A stretch of DNA of 64,000 nt from Bacillus sp. NTK074B (GCF_017303375.1 NZ_JAFKOH010000002.1:124001-188000); one strand, 5' to 3'; counted from the first letter of the stretch, positions 35,266-45,849 are shown. Numbers and translations are program-made. The notes: generated from the letters alone by a model not told the origin.

Positions 35266-37071
35266 TTAATCCCCGGACACGGCATCTTTCTTCCTATGAG
35301 TCAAACCGTTTTGAAGGAGATACATTTTATGATAGATCCCTTTTTGAAGGAGAAGTTCCTGATGACTCCCGCGCTCTACAATTTCTCCCTGATGTAATAC
35401 AAGGATAAGATCCGCATCCTGGATGGTCGATAACCTGTGAGCAATGGCGATGGTCGTTCTCCCTTTTCTCATCTTGGTCAGGGCACTTTGGATTGCTTCT
35501 TCCGTTTCTGTATCAATATTAGCTGTGGCTTCATCAAGTAAAAGTATTTTAGGACTGGTCGCCATTGTACGGGCAAACGCAATCAATTGCCGTTGACCAC
35601 TCGAAAGTGTAGAACCCCTTTCAACAACAGGATGATGGTACCCTTCAGGAAGCTTCTCGATAAAGGCATTCGCCTGAACGAATTCAGCTGCCTCTTCAAC
35701 CTGTTTGTCAGACATGTTGGTGTGATGCAGCTTGATATTATCCCTTATGTTCCCATAAAAGAGGAAAGGATCCTGAAGGACCAGCCCCATTTTATTACGA
35801 AGTTCGACCATCGGGTAGGACTTAATGCTCCTGCCATCAATTAGAATGGTACCCCGGTTGAATTCATAGAATCTCATAAGCAGATTAATGATGGAGCTCT
35901 TACCGCTTCCTGAATGACCTACAAGGGCTACCGTTTCACCGGGTCTTGCTATGAATGATATATCTTTTAGAACATCCATTTCTCCCTCATAGGAGAATGA
36001 AACATTGGCAAATATAATCTCCCCTTTGCTGATCGTTTCATTCCTTCCGTTCTGTATGGTCTGCCCAGGCGATTCCTGGGCTTCATCCAACAAGTTGAAA
36101 ACACGTGAAGAGGCAATGATGGCCTGTTGGAACATGGATAATCTCATCATGATTTGATTTACTGGTTCAAAAAAACGATCCAGATAATTCACAAACGCAT
36201 AAAGGACACCTATTTCAATCGGGGAAACAAATGATGTTATACCAAAATAAGTTAAAACTGCTATTAAGGCTGCGACATACACAAGATCGATGGCAGGCCT
36301 TAATAATAATCCGTCCACCTTAATATTTTTCATTCCTGCCAGATAGTGTTTCTCGTTTATATCCCCGAACTCTTCCCTCAGTCTTTTTTCCTGCCGAAAT
36401 ACTTGAATGATCGCCATACCCTGTAATGATTCACTGAGCTTTGAATTAAGCTGACTCAATCTCTCCCGCATCTCCTTATAGAAAATGGAGCAGTATGTGC
36501 GATACAATTTCATAATCATAATGATAACCGGTAGTATAAATAGACATAAGAATGCCAAACGATGGTTAAGGACAAACATAGCAATGAAAATACCTGTTAG
36601 AAGGAAAGCTCCTTGAATGAACGATACAAGGACACTCACGAACATATCCTTGATTGCTTCTGTATCGTTCGTTACACGGGAGACAATGCTTCCTGTCGGC
36701 GTATGATCAAAGTACTTCATTCCAAGGCCCTGAACTTTGGTAAAGACATCCACCCTCATTTGCTGGATAATCTGCAGGGCAATTTGCTGAAATGTTAACA
36801 ACTGAAAGTATGAAATCAATACATTCCCAACCTGAATAAATAAATATGCTGCGGCTAATCCTGTGAGCGGGCCGTATGGGAAGACCCTGGGAGTCAAATA
36901 ATCATCAATGAAAATTTTGATGATGATCGGACCATAAACATCTCCGATGGTGGTCAAAAGCAATAATGAAAATGCCACCACTATCATCTTTTTGTGGGGC
37001 TTTGTATACCTCATGAGGCGGTAAAAGATTTTCCTCTGTTCTTTCGGTGTCATCGTCTGTATCCCATTCAT
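35266..37071 (-). CDS. ABC exporter half-transporter, second subunit of a heterodimer
   Basis: 601 residues: six membrane helices (about 28-310) then an ABC domain. Walker A GHSGSGKSS (about 374-382), signature LSSGQ (variant of LSGGQ), Walker B ILLLDEATANID with a catalytic Glu, H-loop AHRLST. Together with the upstream subunit it resembles the YknUV or BmrCD (YheIH) multidrug exporters of B. subtilis; by length (582/601) YknUV fits better, so I give no symbol. The start lies three bases after the restored stop of the first subunit, and its GGAGG site is inside that gene's end, so the two are coupled. The intact Walker B Glu here makes this the catalytic-site donor. Confidence 0.9.
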   Translation of the reverse strand: MNGIQTMTPKEQRKIFYRLMRYTKPHKKMIVVAFSLLLLTTIGDVYGPIIIKIFIDDYLTPRVFPYGPLTGLAAAYLFIQVGNVLISYFQLLTFQQIALQIIQQMRVDVFTKVQGLGMKYFDHTPTGSIVSRVTNDTEAIKDMFVSVLVSFIQGAFLLTGIFIAMFVLNHRLAFLCLFILPVIIMIMKLYRTYCSIFYKEMRERLSQLNSKLSESLQGMAIIQVFRQEKRLREEFGDINEKHYLAGMKNIKVDGLLLRPAIDLVYVAALIAVLTYFGITSFVSPIEIGVLYAFVNYLDRFFEPVNQIMMRLSMFQQAIIASSRVFNLLDEAQESPGQTIQNGRNETISKGEIIFANVSFSYEGEMDVLKDISFIARPGETVALVGHSGSGKSSIINLLMRFYEFNRGTILIDGRSIKSYPMVELRNKMGLVLQDPFLFYGNIRDNIKLHHTNMSDKQVEEAAEFVQANAFIEKLPEGYHHPVVERGSTLSSGQRQLIAFARTMATSPKILLLDEATANIDTETEEAIQSALTKMRKGRTTIAIAHRLSTIQDADLILVLHQGEIVERGSHQELLLQKGIYHKMYLLQNGLTHRKKDAVSGD

Positions 37072-37148
37072 CGCTTATCCTCCATGCTCCACAAGTTTTG
37101 CTAATTGTTGGCGGAGATACATTTCTTTATACCAGCCATTTTCCTTCA

Positions 37149-38822
37149 TCAATTCACTATGGGTACCTCTTTCAATGATCTCCCATCTTCCAGGACGATA
37201 ATTATGTCTGCATGTTGAATGGCACTTAAACGATGAGTCGTGATCATTGTTGTCTTACCGGTACGATTTTGTTTTAGGGATCTCAAAATGGCTTCTTCTG
37301 TTTTGGCGTCCACTGCAGACAGAGAGTCATCCAAGATTAATACTTCAGGCTTTAATAACAGGGCCCTTGCAATGGAGATTCTCTGTTTCTGTCCACCGGA
37401 TAATGAAACTCCCCTTTCACCTACCACTGTCTCATATCCTTTCGGAAACCTGCTGATGTCGTCATGTATATGAGCAAGTTTTGCAGCCATTTCGACCTCT
37501 TCCGGTGAAGATAAGGGATTAGAAAACGCTATATTCTCTCCTAGCGTGGCAGAAAATAAGAAGTGATCCTGGGGCACATATCCAATACTTTCACGCAAAT
37601 AGCTTAATTTATAACGTTGGATGATTTCGCCTCCAAACCTGAGTTCACCTTCGTATCCTTCAAATTCTCTCAAGAGGAGCCTTAACAGAGTGGTTTTTCC
37701 TGCCCCTGTTTTTCCAATGATACCAATGGTCTGACCCTCTTTTATCATTAAATGAATATCTTGAAGAGCCTGTACTTCCTCACCTGGGTACGAATAAAAA
37801 GCGATATGGTATTCTATATCCCCCGATATCGCTTGCTCAAGTGCATCTGGACCGTCTTGAATGTCCACCCGTTCATTCAACAGGGCTGAAACACGATCAT
37901 AAGATGCACGGCCCCTTTCTACTATGTTAAATAGCCATCCGAAGGCAAGCATAGGCCAAATTAAGAGTCCTAGATAAGTAGTAAAAGAAATCAATTCACC
38001 AATCGTCATCTCCCCGCTTATCACAAACCTGGATCCGAATACAACCGAAAGGAAAAAGGAAAGCCCGACGATAATCGAGATGGTCGGATCGAATAAAGAA
38101 TCTACCCTTGCAACGGACATATTCTTCTGAACCACCTCTTCTGATTGAACCCTGAACGACTCAATTTCCTCTTTTTCCTGACCAAAGGTCTTAAGCACTT
38201 TAATGCCGGTAACACTTTCCTGGGTTTTATCATTCAATGCCGAAAACGCTTCCTGAGCGTGATGGAACCGTTTATGCAGGAGCGTCCCATAATAACTTGT
38301 TAAAATGGCCATGATGGGCATAGGGATCAGAACAATGAGAGTCAGCTTCCAACTAATAGTAATCGCCATAGCCAACAGGACAAATCCTCCCGTTGATAAA
38401 GAGTCTACAAGGGTTAATACGCCTACTCCCGCGGTTTGTTGAATCGCTTGCAAGTCATTTGTTGCGTGAGCCATCAAATCCCCTACACGCTTTTTTTGAT
38501 AGAAAGCCGGTGACATTTTAGTGAAATGTTGATAAAGTTCGTTCCTCAATATTCGGGAAAGCTTCGTCGCGGAACCGAAGATCATGATTCTCCACACAAA
38601 ACGGAGACCATACATCATTAGTGCTGTTGTTATCAAAATTAATATCCATTTCACCAAATCCCCTGTTGTCAACGAACGTTCTTTTATTGAATCGACCACG
38701 ATTCCAACGATTTTGGGTGGAATCAATTGGAGAAAAGCGACCATCAACAGGAGGATGGTTCCGGATACATATGACTTTCTCTCCTGTAGAAAAAACCATT
38801 TCAAATCTAAAAAGGCTTTCAT
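37149..38822 (-). CDS. ABC exporter half-transporter, first subunit, with C-terminal frameshift
   Basis: 557 residues as read: six membrane helices (about 15-300), Walker A GKTGAGKTT, signature LSGGQ, Walker B VLILDDSLSAVD (Asp in place of the catalytic Glu, as in degenerate-site subunits of heterodimers) and H-loop TTHRLSA. After VLEDG the frame gives ten unrelated residues and stops at 37149. The other frame continues with EIIERGTHSELMKENGWYK and ends at TAA 37075-37077, a canonical tail. Adding one G to the GGG at 37192-37194 restores a 582-residue protein. It is a homopolymer contraction or a sequence error. Only the tail after the H-loop is lost. GGAGGGG site before the ATG. Confidence 0.85.
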   Translation of the reverse strand: MKAFLDLKWFFLQERKSYVSGTILLLMVAFLQLIPPKIVGIVVDSIKERSLTTGDLVKWILILITTALMMYGLRFVWRIMIFGSATKLSRILRNELYQHFTKMSPAFYQKKRVGDLMAHATNDLQAIQQTAGVGVLTLVDSLSTGGFVLLAMAITISWKLTLIVLIPMPIMAILTSYYGTLLHKRFHHAQEAFSALNDKTQESVTGIKVLKTFGQEKEEIESFRVQSEEVVQKNMSVARVDSLFDPTISIIVGLSFFLSVVFGSRFVISGEMTIGELISFTTYLGLLIWPMLAFGWLFNIVERGRASYDRVSALLNERVDIQDGPDALEQAISGDIEYHIAFYSYPGEEVQALQDIHLMIKEGQTIGIIGKTGAGKTTLLRLLLREFEGYEGELRFGGEIIQRYKLSYLRESIGYVPQDHFLFSATLGENIAFSNPLSSPEEVEMAAKLAHIHDDISRFPKGYETVVGERGVSLSGGQKQRISIARALLLKPEVLILDDSLSAVDAKTEEAILRSLKQNRTGKTTMITTHRLSAIQHADIIIVLEDGRSLKEVPIVN

Positions 38823-38965
38823 TCAATCCCCTCCGAATCATGAATAAATCGACTCTTTATTTTACCAAATTTCAAAATCTTGAGAAATATATTTTTTCTC
38901 GGAGGCTGCTGGCTAAAACCTATTTATGTCAATGGGTCTTTCGTAAGGATTGTGACCATGTATAT

Positions 38966-39003
38966 AAAAATAGAGCACCTCTCTTCATTGAGAGGTGCTC
39001 TTT
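38966..39003 (-). terminator. Intrinsic terminator of camS
   Basis: Minus-strand AAAGAGCACCTCTC / GAGAGGTGCTC with a six-base loop, then TATTTTTATA, 15 bases past the stop. Confidence 0.88.
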
Positions 39004-39017
39004 GTACTGGCTAAACC

Positions 39018-40139
39018 TTAATGGATTTCTACAAACGGTTCCTGGTCTACTTCTTTGACAATGGTCGCTTTAAGACCCTTTGGTGTTTTCACGTAAAGAT
39101 AAACCGGTGTGTGAGGGAAGTAATCGACGATTTCAGGACCGATCGCCTGAGTAAACCCTATCAATTCGGTTTCTTTCACCATGCCGGTATGTACATCGAT
39201 GACGAGTTTATTTAAGGAGTCTTTCTTATATAACCCTTTGCCGACAAATTCAATATCCTGATGAGAAAAGAATTTTGACACATAATCTTCGAGGTCCCGG
39301 ATTCGATTATATAGATCGCGGTCCTTTTCTTCCCCTTCATCACTTGGGAAGTAATAATATTTGTCGGATAGATCATCCCACTTTTTAATTCTATTATCGT
39401 TCTCGTCCAAATAGGTTGTTGCAATATAATTCCCTGAAACGACACTATTTAATGGTTGAAGCTTGTAAATGGAAATCATGATGGGTACATTTTTTAATTC
39501 TTTTATCGTCTTTACCCTACCAGCAACTTTGGCGGCTATTTTTTTGCCGTATTCTTCCATCATTTTCTCGTTTATTTTGGCTTCGTCGAAGTGCATAAGC
39601 TTTTGATCATCTTCCACACGGATATAATCGACTGAATTCATAGCAAGCCCAAGTGAAATCCCTTTAATTTTACCTTCTGAGTCTACATAATTCTGTTCAT
39701 GAATATATGCGAGGTACATTGGATTTTTCTTTTCGAGCTCCATCTGCTGTTCCCACGTCATATCGTCTGTTATCTTTAAAGGAGGATTAAGTCCTGATTT
39801 ATTGGATTTAGATTCCCTTCCCAACCATGAACTTAATTTCTTTAAGTATTGCCCCTCTTGATAGACATATTTTTCAGGGGAAAAATGCTCAGTGGACAAT
39901 GACATAAGCCCCGTCTCTATCTCATCCATATCACTGCGATTATTAATCGTCATGGTAATCATACCGCGATTTACCGATTTCTTTTCTTTGTCTACTTTAT
40001 AATTTAAATATTCCCGTGCATCACTTGCTGCACTATTTTGAATTTCAAGCGTTTCTTCATCGATCACTTCTTGAGGCTTATTGCTGCATCCGGCAACAAG
40101 GATCAAAAGAGACAGTGAAACAATACTCCATTTTTTCAT
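39018..40139 (-). CDS. camS: CamS-family lipoprotein (sex pheromone cAM373 precursor family)
   Basis: 373 residues; lipoprotein signal with LILVAGC (Cys18). The mature part shows the CamS pattern: long N-terminal helical linker, SMDEIETGLM-like region, ITDDMTWEQQMELEKKNP, ISLGLAMNSVDY, and the C-terminal GPEIVDYFPHTPVYLYV. In enterococci the signal peptide of the homologue yields a pheromone; the role of the lipoprotein itself is unknown. ATG start behind GGAGGG. Monocistronic with a terminator. It separates the ABC exporter from yneF. Confidence 0.88.
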   Translation of the reverse strand: MKKWSIVSLSLLILVAGCSNKPQEVIDEETLEIQNSAASDAREYLNYKVDKEKKSVNRGMITMTINNRSDMDEIETGLMSLSTEHFSPEKYVYQEGQYLKKLSSWLGRESKSNKSGLNPPLKITDDMTWEQQMELEKKNPMYLAYIHEQNYVDSEGKIKGISLGLAMNSVDYIRVEDDQKLMHFDEAKINEKMMEEYGKKIAAKVAGRVKTIKELKNVPIMISIYKLQPLNSVVSGNYIATTYLDENDNRIKKWDDLSDKYYYFPSDEGEEKDRDLYNRIRDLEDYVSKFFSHQDIEFVGKGLYKKDSLNKLVIDVHTGMVKETELIGFTQAIGPEIVDYFPHTPVYLYVKTPKGLKATIVKEVDQEPFVEIH

Positions 40140-40286
40140 ATATGATTCCCTCCGGACTATATTTTATCATATATTTTATTTCAACCTGAGAGATAAAGTT
40201 TAAGTTTTTATGAATCCATAAAAATAATTCCATTATCCTAAAAGAACGAATTTATCGGCAGTACCATCAGCATTCCCGAACAATAG

Positions 40287-40314
40287 AAAAAGCACTCATC
40301 ACCTGAGTGCTTCC
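40287..40314 (-). terminator. Intrinsic terminator of yneF
   Basis: Minus-strand AAGCACTCAG / ATGAGTGCTT followed by TTTC; begins six bases past the yneF stop. Confidence 0.85.
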
Positions 40315-40319
40315 ATCTA

Positions 40320-40541
40320 TTACTTCATGTTCTTATTCATTGCATTCATCATTTGATTGATTTTCTTCTGGGATGGTTTTTGCCCCATTTGCATCATCAT
40401 CATGCGTAACATTTGCTCGTTAATTGGTGGATTTTTCTTTAGGTAGCTCATCATATATTTACGAGCAATGAAAAATCCTAGTGCAACTCCAGCAAGTAAT
40501 GCCAGAACTCCTACTAGAATGAGTAATCCAGTCGTTCCCAT
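40320..40541 (-). CDS. yneF: YneF (UPF0154) small membrane protein
   Basis: 73 residues from the ATG at 40541, which has AGGAGG ten bases upstream; the longer frame is not used. N-terminal helix [20 protein letters not shown] followed by [21 protein letters not shown] and a Met-rich tail ([17 protein letters not shown]), the clear UPF0154 pattern. Function unknown. As in B. subtilis it follows sirA (yneE). Confidence 0.93.
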   Translation of the reverse strand: MGTTGLLILVGVLALLAGVALGFFIARKYMMSYLKKNPPINEQMLRMMMMQMGQKPSQKKINQMMNAMNKNMK

Positions 40542-40625
40542 ATTCTTACTTCCTCCTTCATGTTGTCCTTCTAAAAGTGTACTAAACCCTGAAACATTAT
40601 ACAATATTTTGGTCGAAATTTCATA

Positions 40626-41066
40626 TTAATATATAAATTTTCTTTGCTTTATTGGTTTTAACCAGCCAAATTGTTCATTTTTTATATCGATAGCCAATAA
40701 CTGGCCCATATTTCTTCGTAAAATTTCAAAGAAGATATACTCTGATATATCTTGTCCCCAGGCATGCAAAGTCATTGACTTTTCATTCAACACAAGCCTG
40801 GCACCCGACTCTTCTTTTTCTATAGTCGCGACCGAATCAATCCAGGCTGAACCGTCAACTTTCATGATTTCATGTTTAAGTAACCTCTGTGTAGGAAGGT
40901 AAGGAATAGGTTTTGTAATGTAATCTACTTGTTTGGAGACAATATCGTGATGATCCCCTGTACTTGACTCCCAATCAGAAAACAACTGATAGAACATCCT
41001 CTCACGACCATAATAGTGCTGGACAAACAATTCTTCAATCCAATAGATTTGATAATTTCGCACCAT
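40626..41066 (-). CDS. sirA: SirA, sporulation inhibitor of DnaA
   Basis: 146 residues, with YQIYWIEELFVQHYYGRE at the N-terminus and LNEKSMTLHAWGQDISEYIFFEILR later, the recognisable SirA (YneE) pattern. SirA binds domain I of DnaA and stops new rounds of replication once sporulation starts. In B. subtilis the gene is switched on by Spo0A~P, and a perfect 0A box is found upstream here. AGGAGGG site. The order tkt-sirA-yneF is conserved. Confidence 0.9.
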   Translation of the reverse strand: MVRNYQIYWIEELFVQHYYGRERMFYQLFSDWESSTGDHHDIVSKQVDYITKPIPYLPTQRLLKHEIMKVDGSAWIDSVATIEKEESGARLVLNEKSMTLHAWGQDISEYIFFEILRRNMGQLLAIDIKNEQFGWLKPIKQRKFIY

Positions 41067-41092
41067 TTCTCCCTCCTGCCTTTCTTTTATAT

Positions 41093-41158
41093 AGTATAAA
41101 TCAACTAGAAGGGAGTCATTGTCATAAATTGTTGAAAATCTGCACTAGTTTTGTCGAA
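41093..41158 (-). promoter_or_regulatory. sirA promoter with Spo0A boxes
   Basis: -10 TATACT on the minus strand (41098-41093), with no good -35 at 17 bases (CAATGA). TTTGTCGAA at 41150-41158 is a perfect 0A box. TTGTCAT at 41120-41126 is a partial 0A-like site beside the -35 position, the arrangement of Spo0A-activated promoters. Confidence 0.7.
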
Positions 41159-41255
41159 GGTATTCTATCTCTTGGTTAATTCGAAGAATATACGTATAAG
41201 AGTCTCTTACCCAACATCCATTCCTTTCAAAACCTGCAACACAAATCAAAGTTGT

Positions 41256-41300
41256 AAAAAAAAAGGCCAACTCCTTAAAGAGAGTAAGGAGCTGACCTTT
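41256..41300 (-). terminator. Intrinsic terminator of tkt
   Basis: Minus-strand AAAGGTCAGCTCCTTA / TAAGGAGTTGGCCTTT followed by a T-run of more than six, right after the tkt stop. Confidence 0.9.
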
Positions 41301-41308
41301 CACATTGA

Positions 41309-43315
41309 CTATTGCTGAAGTAAAGCTTTAATTCTTGATACCACATTTTCGGCAGTGAAGCCGTACTCTTCCAAGACTTTCGCTCCTGGAGCAGATGCAC
41401 CATAACCATTTATCGCCAGGATGTCGCCCTCATCCCCAACATAGCGATCCCAGCCCATTGGAGATCCCATTTCAATTGCCAGGCGTTTTTTCACGCTCTT
41501 AGGGAGAATCGATTCTTTATATTCTTTTGATTGTTTTTCAAAGCGATCCCAAGATGGCATACTCACAACAGATACACTGATACCGTCTTTTTCAAGTGCG
41601 TTCTGAGCTTCTACAGCAAGATGTACTTCGGATCCCGTCGCAATTAGCAGGGCGTCCGGCTGATCTTTACCGGAAGCTGAAACCACATAGGCCCCCTTAT
41701 CCACCCCATTGTATGCTTTATCGGCAGTACCTTTAAGAGTAGGAAGATCCTGACGAGAAAGAACTAACATCGTAGGCTGATCCTTAGTTTCTAAAGATAA
41801 CTTCCAGGCAGCTGCCACTTCATTCCCGTCACCAGGACGGATGACTGAAAGGTTCGGCATAGCACGAAGGGATGCCAGTTGTTCTACAGGTTCATGTGTA
41901 GGACCATCTTCTCCGACTGCGATACTATCATGTGTAAATACATACGTTACCGGTAACCCCATTAAAGCCGCTAAGCGGATAGCAGGTCTCAAATAGTCAC
42001 TGAAGACGAAGAATGTTCCTCCAAATACATGAAGGCCACCATGTAGAGCCATACCGTTCATGGCTGCACCCATTCCGAATTCACGGACTCCGAACCAAAT
42101 ATTACGTCCCTCATATGATCCAGGCATGAAATCTTTCTCATCCTTAATCATCGTTTTATTGGAACCTGCCAAGTCGGCGGAACCGCCGATAAATGAAGGG
42201 AGATTTTTAGCAATGGCATTCAATGCCTCACCGGAAGAAGCGCGGCTAGCCAGTGCTTTTCCTTCTTCATAAACAGGAATATCTTTATCCCATCCTTGTG
42301 GTAGTTCACCTTTGATGGCTGCCTCTAATTGAGTTGCCAATTCAGTGTGTTCTTCCTTGTACTTAATGAACAGATTGGCCCAATCTTGTTCTTTCTCAGA
42401 ACCCGTTTGTTGAATTTTTTCTTCGAAACGGCTGTAAACTTCATCAGGAACATGGAAATCCTGCTCAAACGTCCACTGGTAAGCTTCTTTGGTGAGCTTC
42501 ATTTCATCTTCACCAAGCGGAGCACCATGTACCGCAGATTTACCTGATTTATTTGGAGCACCGTATCCGATGACCGTTTTTACTTCGATCATGGTCGGAC
42601 GGGTTGTATCCCCTTGTGCTTCTTCAATGGCCTTTGAGATTTCTTCAAGGTCATTTCCATCTTCAACCCGGATATATTGCCAACCGTATGATTCAAATCG
42701 TCCCTTAACACTTTCGGAGAAAGATTTATCAAGATCTCCATCTAGTGAAATATCGTTGGAATCATATAGAACAACAAGTCGACCTAATTTTAGGTGAGCT
42801 GCCAATGAAGCAGCTTCAGAAGAGACACCCTCCATTAAATCTCCATCCCCACAAATTGAGTATGTAAAGTGATCAACCATATTGTATTGGCCTTTGTTGT
42901 ATGTACTGGCCAAATGTCTTTCAGCTAAAGCCATCCCTACTGCCATTCCAATTCCCTGACCAAGTGGTCCGGTCGTTGCTTCTACACCTGGAGTATGCTT
43001 ATACTCAGGATGTCCCGGGGTTTTACTTCCCCATTGGCGGAATTCTTTAAGATCTTCCATGGACACACCATATCCAGAGAGATGAAGCAGGCTATATAAT
43101 AGCATCGATCCATGACCTGCGGATAAAACAAAACGATCGCGGTTGAACCACTCAGGATTTTTAGGATTATGATTCATAAATCTTGTCCATAGGGCATACG
43201 CCATGGGAGCTGCACCCATAGGCATTCCCGGGTGACCGGAACCTGCTTTTTCAATTGCATCGATTGATAATGTACGAATTGTATTAATTGCTAATTGATC
43301 TGTGTTATCAAACAT
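41309..43315 (-). CDS. tkt: Transketolase
   Basis: 668 residues, usual length. The N-terminal thiamine diphosphate domain has [17 protein letters not shown] and an SND motif; the middle domain has the conserved [16 protein letters not shown] with the cofactor Glu and [11 protein letters not shown]; the third domain starts near residue 530. It moves two-carbon ketol units in the pentose phosphate pathway. Monocistronic between ynzC and sirA as in B. subtilis. ATG start with AAGGAAGGATG upstream. No defects. Confidence 0.97.
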   Translation of the reverse strand: MFDNTDQLAINTIRTLSIDAIEKAGSGHPGMPMGAAPMAYALWTRFMNHNPKNPEWFNRDRFVLSAGHGSMLLYSLLHLSGYGVSMEDLKEFRQWGSKTPGHPEYKHTPGVEATTGPLGQGIGMAVGMALAERHLASTYNKGQYNMVDHFTYSICGDGDLMEGVSSEAASLAAHLKLGRLVVLYDSNDISLDGDLDKSFSESVKGRFESYGWQYIRVEDGNDLEEISKAIEEAQGDTTRPTMIEVKTVIGYGAPNKSGKSAVHGAPLGEDEMKLTKEAYQWTFEQDFHVPDEVYSRFEEKIQQTGSEKEQDWANLFIKYKEEHTELATQLEAAIKGELPQGWDKDIPVYEEGKALASRASSGEALNAIAKNLPSFIGGSADLAGSNKTMIKDEKDFMPGSYEGRNIWFGVREFGMGAAMNGMALHGGLHVFGGTFFVFSDYLRPAIRLAALMGLPVTYVFTHDSIAVGEDGPTHEPVEQLASLRAMPNLSVIRPGDGNEVAAAWKLSLETKDQPTMLVLSRQDLPTLKGTADKAYNGVDKGAYVVSASGKDQPDALLIATGSEVHLAVEAQNALEKDGISVSVVSMPSWDRFEKQSKEYKESILPKSVKKRLAIEMGSPMGWDRYVGDEGDILAINGYGASAPGAKVLEEYGFTAENVVSRIKALLQQ

Positions 43316-43502
43316 ATGTCAGACATCCTTCCTTGTAATGTACCTTATTAATATTAATCTTCTTTGGTAGTTTATACAACTATCTTGAATGATAACATGA
43401 CATTATCACCCTTGAAAAATAAAAACCCCTGTAAAAGTAATCACACTACCCTGTTTTAAAAGGAAATACGATCAGAATAGAGGGGAGATATAAATGTTCA
43501 AT

Positions 43503-43545
43503 GCAAAAAGCTGACAAGTCTCTTAATGGGACTGTCAGCTCATAT
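43503..43545 (-). terminator. Intrinsic terminator of ynzC
   Basis: Minus-strand GAGCTGACAGTCCC / GACTTGTCAGCTTTTT, directly after the ynzC stop. Confidence 0.82.
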
Positions 43546-43546
43546 T

Positions 43547-43780
43547 TTAATGCATATTCTTTTTGGTTTGTATATCTTGAATTTTTTTAGGTGTAACTTC
43601 ATTGCCTTCCGGATCGAAAATCCTTGTATTTTCGATTGTTCCTTTCATTGACTGACGGAACGTTTCTAGATATTCTTTCCTAAGCTTGGTCTGTTCCTTT
43701 GCTTCTTGTTCTGTAAGGCCACTGCTCTTTGACTTTTTTGCAAGCTCGTTGATACGGTTCATTTTTGTTTTTGAAAGCAT
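43547..43780 (-). CDS. ynzC: YnzC (UPF0291/DUF896)
   Basis: 77 residues; two helices form a hairpin, RINELAKKSKSSGLTEQEAK then EQTKLRKEYLETFR, then FDPEGNEVTPKK, all standard for DUF896. In B. subtilis it is the third gene of the SOS-controlled yneA-yneB-ynzC operon and its role is unclear. Here 104 bases separate it from yneB. AAGGAG nine bases before the ATG. Confidence 0.93.
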   Translation of the reverse strand: MLSKTKMNRINELAKKSKSSGLTEQEAKEQTKLRKEYLETFRQSMKGTIENTRIFDPEGNEVTPKKIQDIQTKKNMH

Positions 43781-43884
43781 CTATAAAAACTCCTTTATTG
43801 CTTTGTCGGCAAACGATAGATAATAATTTAAAGTGTACTTTATTCTAACGTCATGTTACTAGATTAAAGGAGATAAAACAAGGG

Positions 43885-44873
<989 letters not shown>

Positions 44874-44889
44874 GAAATTACCTCCTATG

Positions 44890-44903
44890 CGAATGTTTGT
44901 TCT
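44890..44903 (-). promoter_or_regulatory. LexA box 3, near the yneA start
   Basis: CGAATGTTTGTTCT, matching CGAAC-N4-GTTCG at 8 of 10 informative positions. It is downstream of the yneA -10 and would act as a second yneA operator. Confidence 0.65.
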
Positions 44904-44917
44904 GTTTCGTTATGTCC

Positions 44918-44947
44918 ATTGTAATACGAACATCCGTTTGGTGTCAA
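44918..44947 (-). promoter_or_regulatory. yneA promoter with LexA box 2 in the spacer
   Basis: Minus-strand TTGACA (44947-44942), 18 bases, TACAAT (44923-44918). The LexA box CGAACATCCGTTTG (44927-44940) lies wholly between the two boxes, so LexA binding would exclude polymerase. Confidence 0.88.
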
Positions 44948-44955
44948 TGGAAATT

Positions 44956-44995
44956 CGAACTTATGTTTGTATCAATAGAAATGACATGCTATAAT
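44956..44995 (+). promoter_or_regulatory. lexA promoter with LexA box 1 over the -35
   Basis: TTGTAT (44967-44972), 17 bases, TATAAT (44990-44995). The LexA box CGAACTTATGTTTG (44956-44969) overlaps the -35, which gives autoregulation. Confidence 0.88.
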
Positions 44996-45029
44996 GGGAA
45001 CATAAGATCTATAATAGAGGTGCGTGAAC

Positions 45030-45650
45030 ATGACAAAATTGTCTAAAAGACAGCAAGACATACTCGAATATATTAAAATATCAGTTAGAGAAAAAGGCTA
45101 TCCGCCTTCCGTACGTGAAATCGGCGAAGCCGTCGGTCTTGCTTCCAGTTCCACCGTACATGGACATTTGGCCAGGCTTGAAAGTAAAGGTCTGATTCGA
45201 CGCGACCCTACTAAACCAAGGGCTATTGAAATTTTGGACTTAGACGAGGATACAATTCCTCGACAAAGAGTGGTGAATGTTCCCCTAATCGGGAAGGTCA
45301 CCGCCGGTCAACCCATCACGGCAGTGGAAAATGTGGAAGAATTCTTCCCCCTACCCGAACGGATGGCTCCTTCGGATGAGCAGGTTTTCATGTTGGAAAT
45401 CATGGGGGACAGTATGATTGAAGCCGGTATACTCGACGGGGACTTTGTCATTGTACGCCAGCAGCAAACAGCGAATAACGGGGATATTGTCGTAGCTATG
45501 ACTGATGAAGACGAGGCAACAGTTAAACGTTTCTTTAAAGAACGGGATTATGTTCGTCTACAACCGGAAAACTCAACCATGGAACCGATCATATTGCGAA
45601 ACGTCTCCATTTTAGGTAAAGTCGTTGGCGTGTATCGGCAAGTACATTAA
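45030..45650 (+). CDS. lexA: SOS repressor LexA
   Basis: 206 residues from the ATG at 45030 (AGAGGTG seven bases upstream), which gives MTKLSKRQ as in B. subtilis; a GTG two codons earlier is not needed. Winged-helix DNA-binding domain ([20 protein letters not shown]), the self-cleavage site Ala92-Gly93 in KVTAGQP, catalytic Ser128 (MGDSM) and Lys166 (ATVKRF). RecA filaments on single-stranded DNA stimulate its self-cleavage and so turn on the SOS regulon. Divergent from yneA. Confidence 0.98.
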   Translation: MTKLSKRQQDILEYIKISVREKGYPPSVREIGEAVGLASSSTVHGHLARLESKGLIRRDPTKPRAIEILDLDEDTIPRQRVVNVPLIGKVTAGQPITAVENVEEFFPLPERMAPSDEQVFMLEIMGDSMIEAGILDGDFVIVRQQQTANNGDIVVAMTDEDEATVKRFFKERDYVRLQPENSTMEPIILRNVSILGKVVGVYRQVH

Positions 45651-45711
45651 CGGTCATATCCGGTATGCACCATGCCTACACTACATGCTTTGCAATTACT
45701 AATAATCAAAT

Positions 45712-45756
45712 AAAAAAACCGGGAATGAAGCCGATCAGTGCTCCATTCCCGGTTTT
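45712..45756 (+). terminator. Intrinsic terminator of lexA
   Basis: ACCGGGAATG / CATTCCCGGT followed by TTTTATG, 60 bases past the lexA stop; an A7 on its left lets it work on the minus strand too. Confidence 0.85.
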
Positions 45757-45811
45757 ATGATCTGTTTCAAATCAAAAACTTTATCTGCGAACCACCTGTT
45801 CCCTGAAAGAT

Positions 45812-45848
45812 AAAACCCCCAACACTCAAAGTGTCAGGGGTTCTTCTT
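45812..45848 (-). terminator. Intrinsic terminator of glnRA
   Basis: Minus-strand AACCCCTGACACT / AGTGTTGGGGGTT followed by TTATC, directly after the glnA stop. Confidence 0.82.
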
Positions 45849-45849
45849 A

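Noticed and set aside
37149-37200. Programmed -1 frameshift in the ABC exporter gene
   Set aside because: No slippery heptamer of the X-XXY-YYZ type and no obvious downstream structure; a G-run contraction is simpler.
43495-43527. Short ATG frame with an in-frame TGA (MFNAKS-UGA-QVS) as another selenoprotein
   Set aside because: Only ten codons long and inside the ynzC terminator; it has a fortuitous GAGGGGAG but no coding character.
45024-45029. GTG start for lexA two codons upstream
   Set aside because: The ATG at 45030 has better ribosome-site spacing and gives the conserved MTKLS start.
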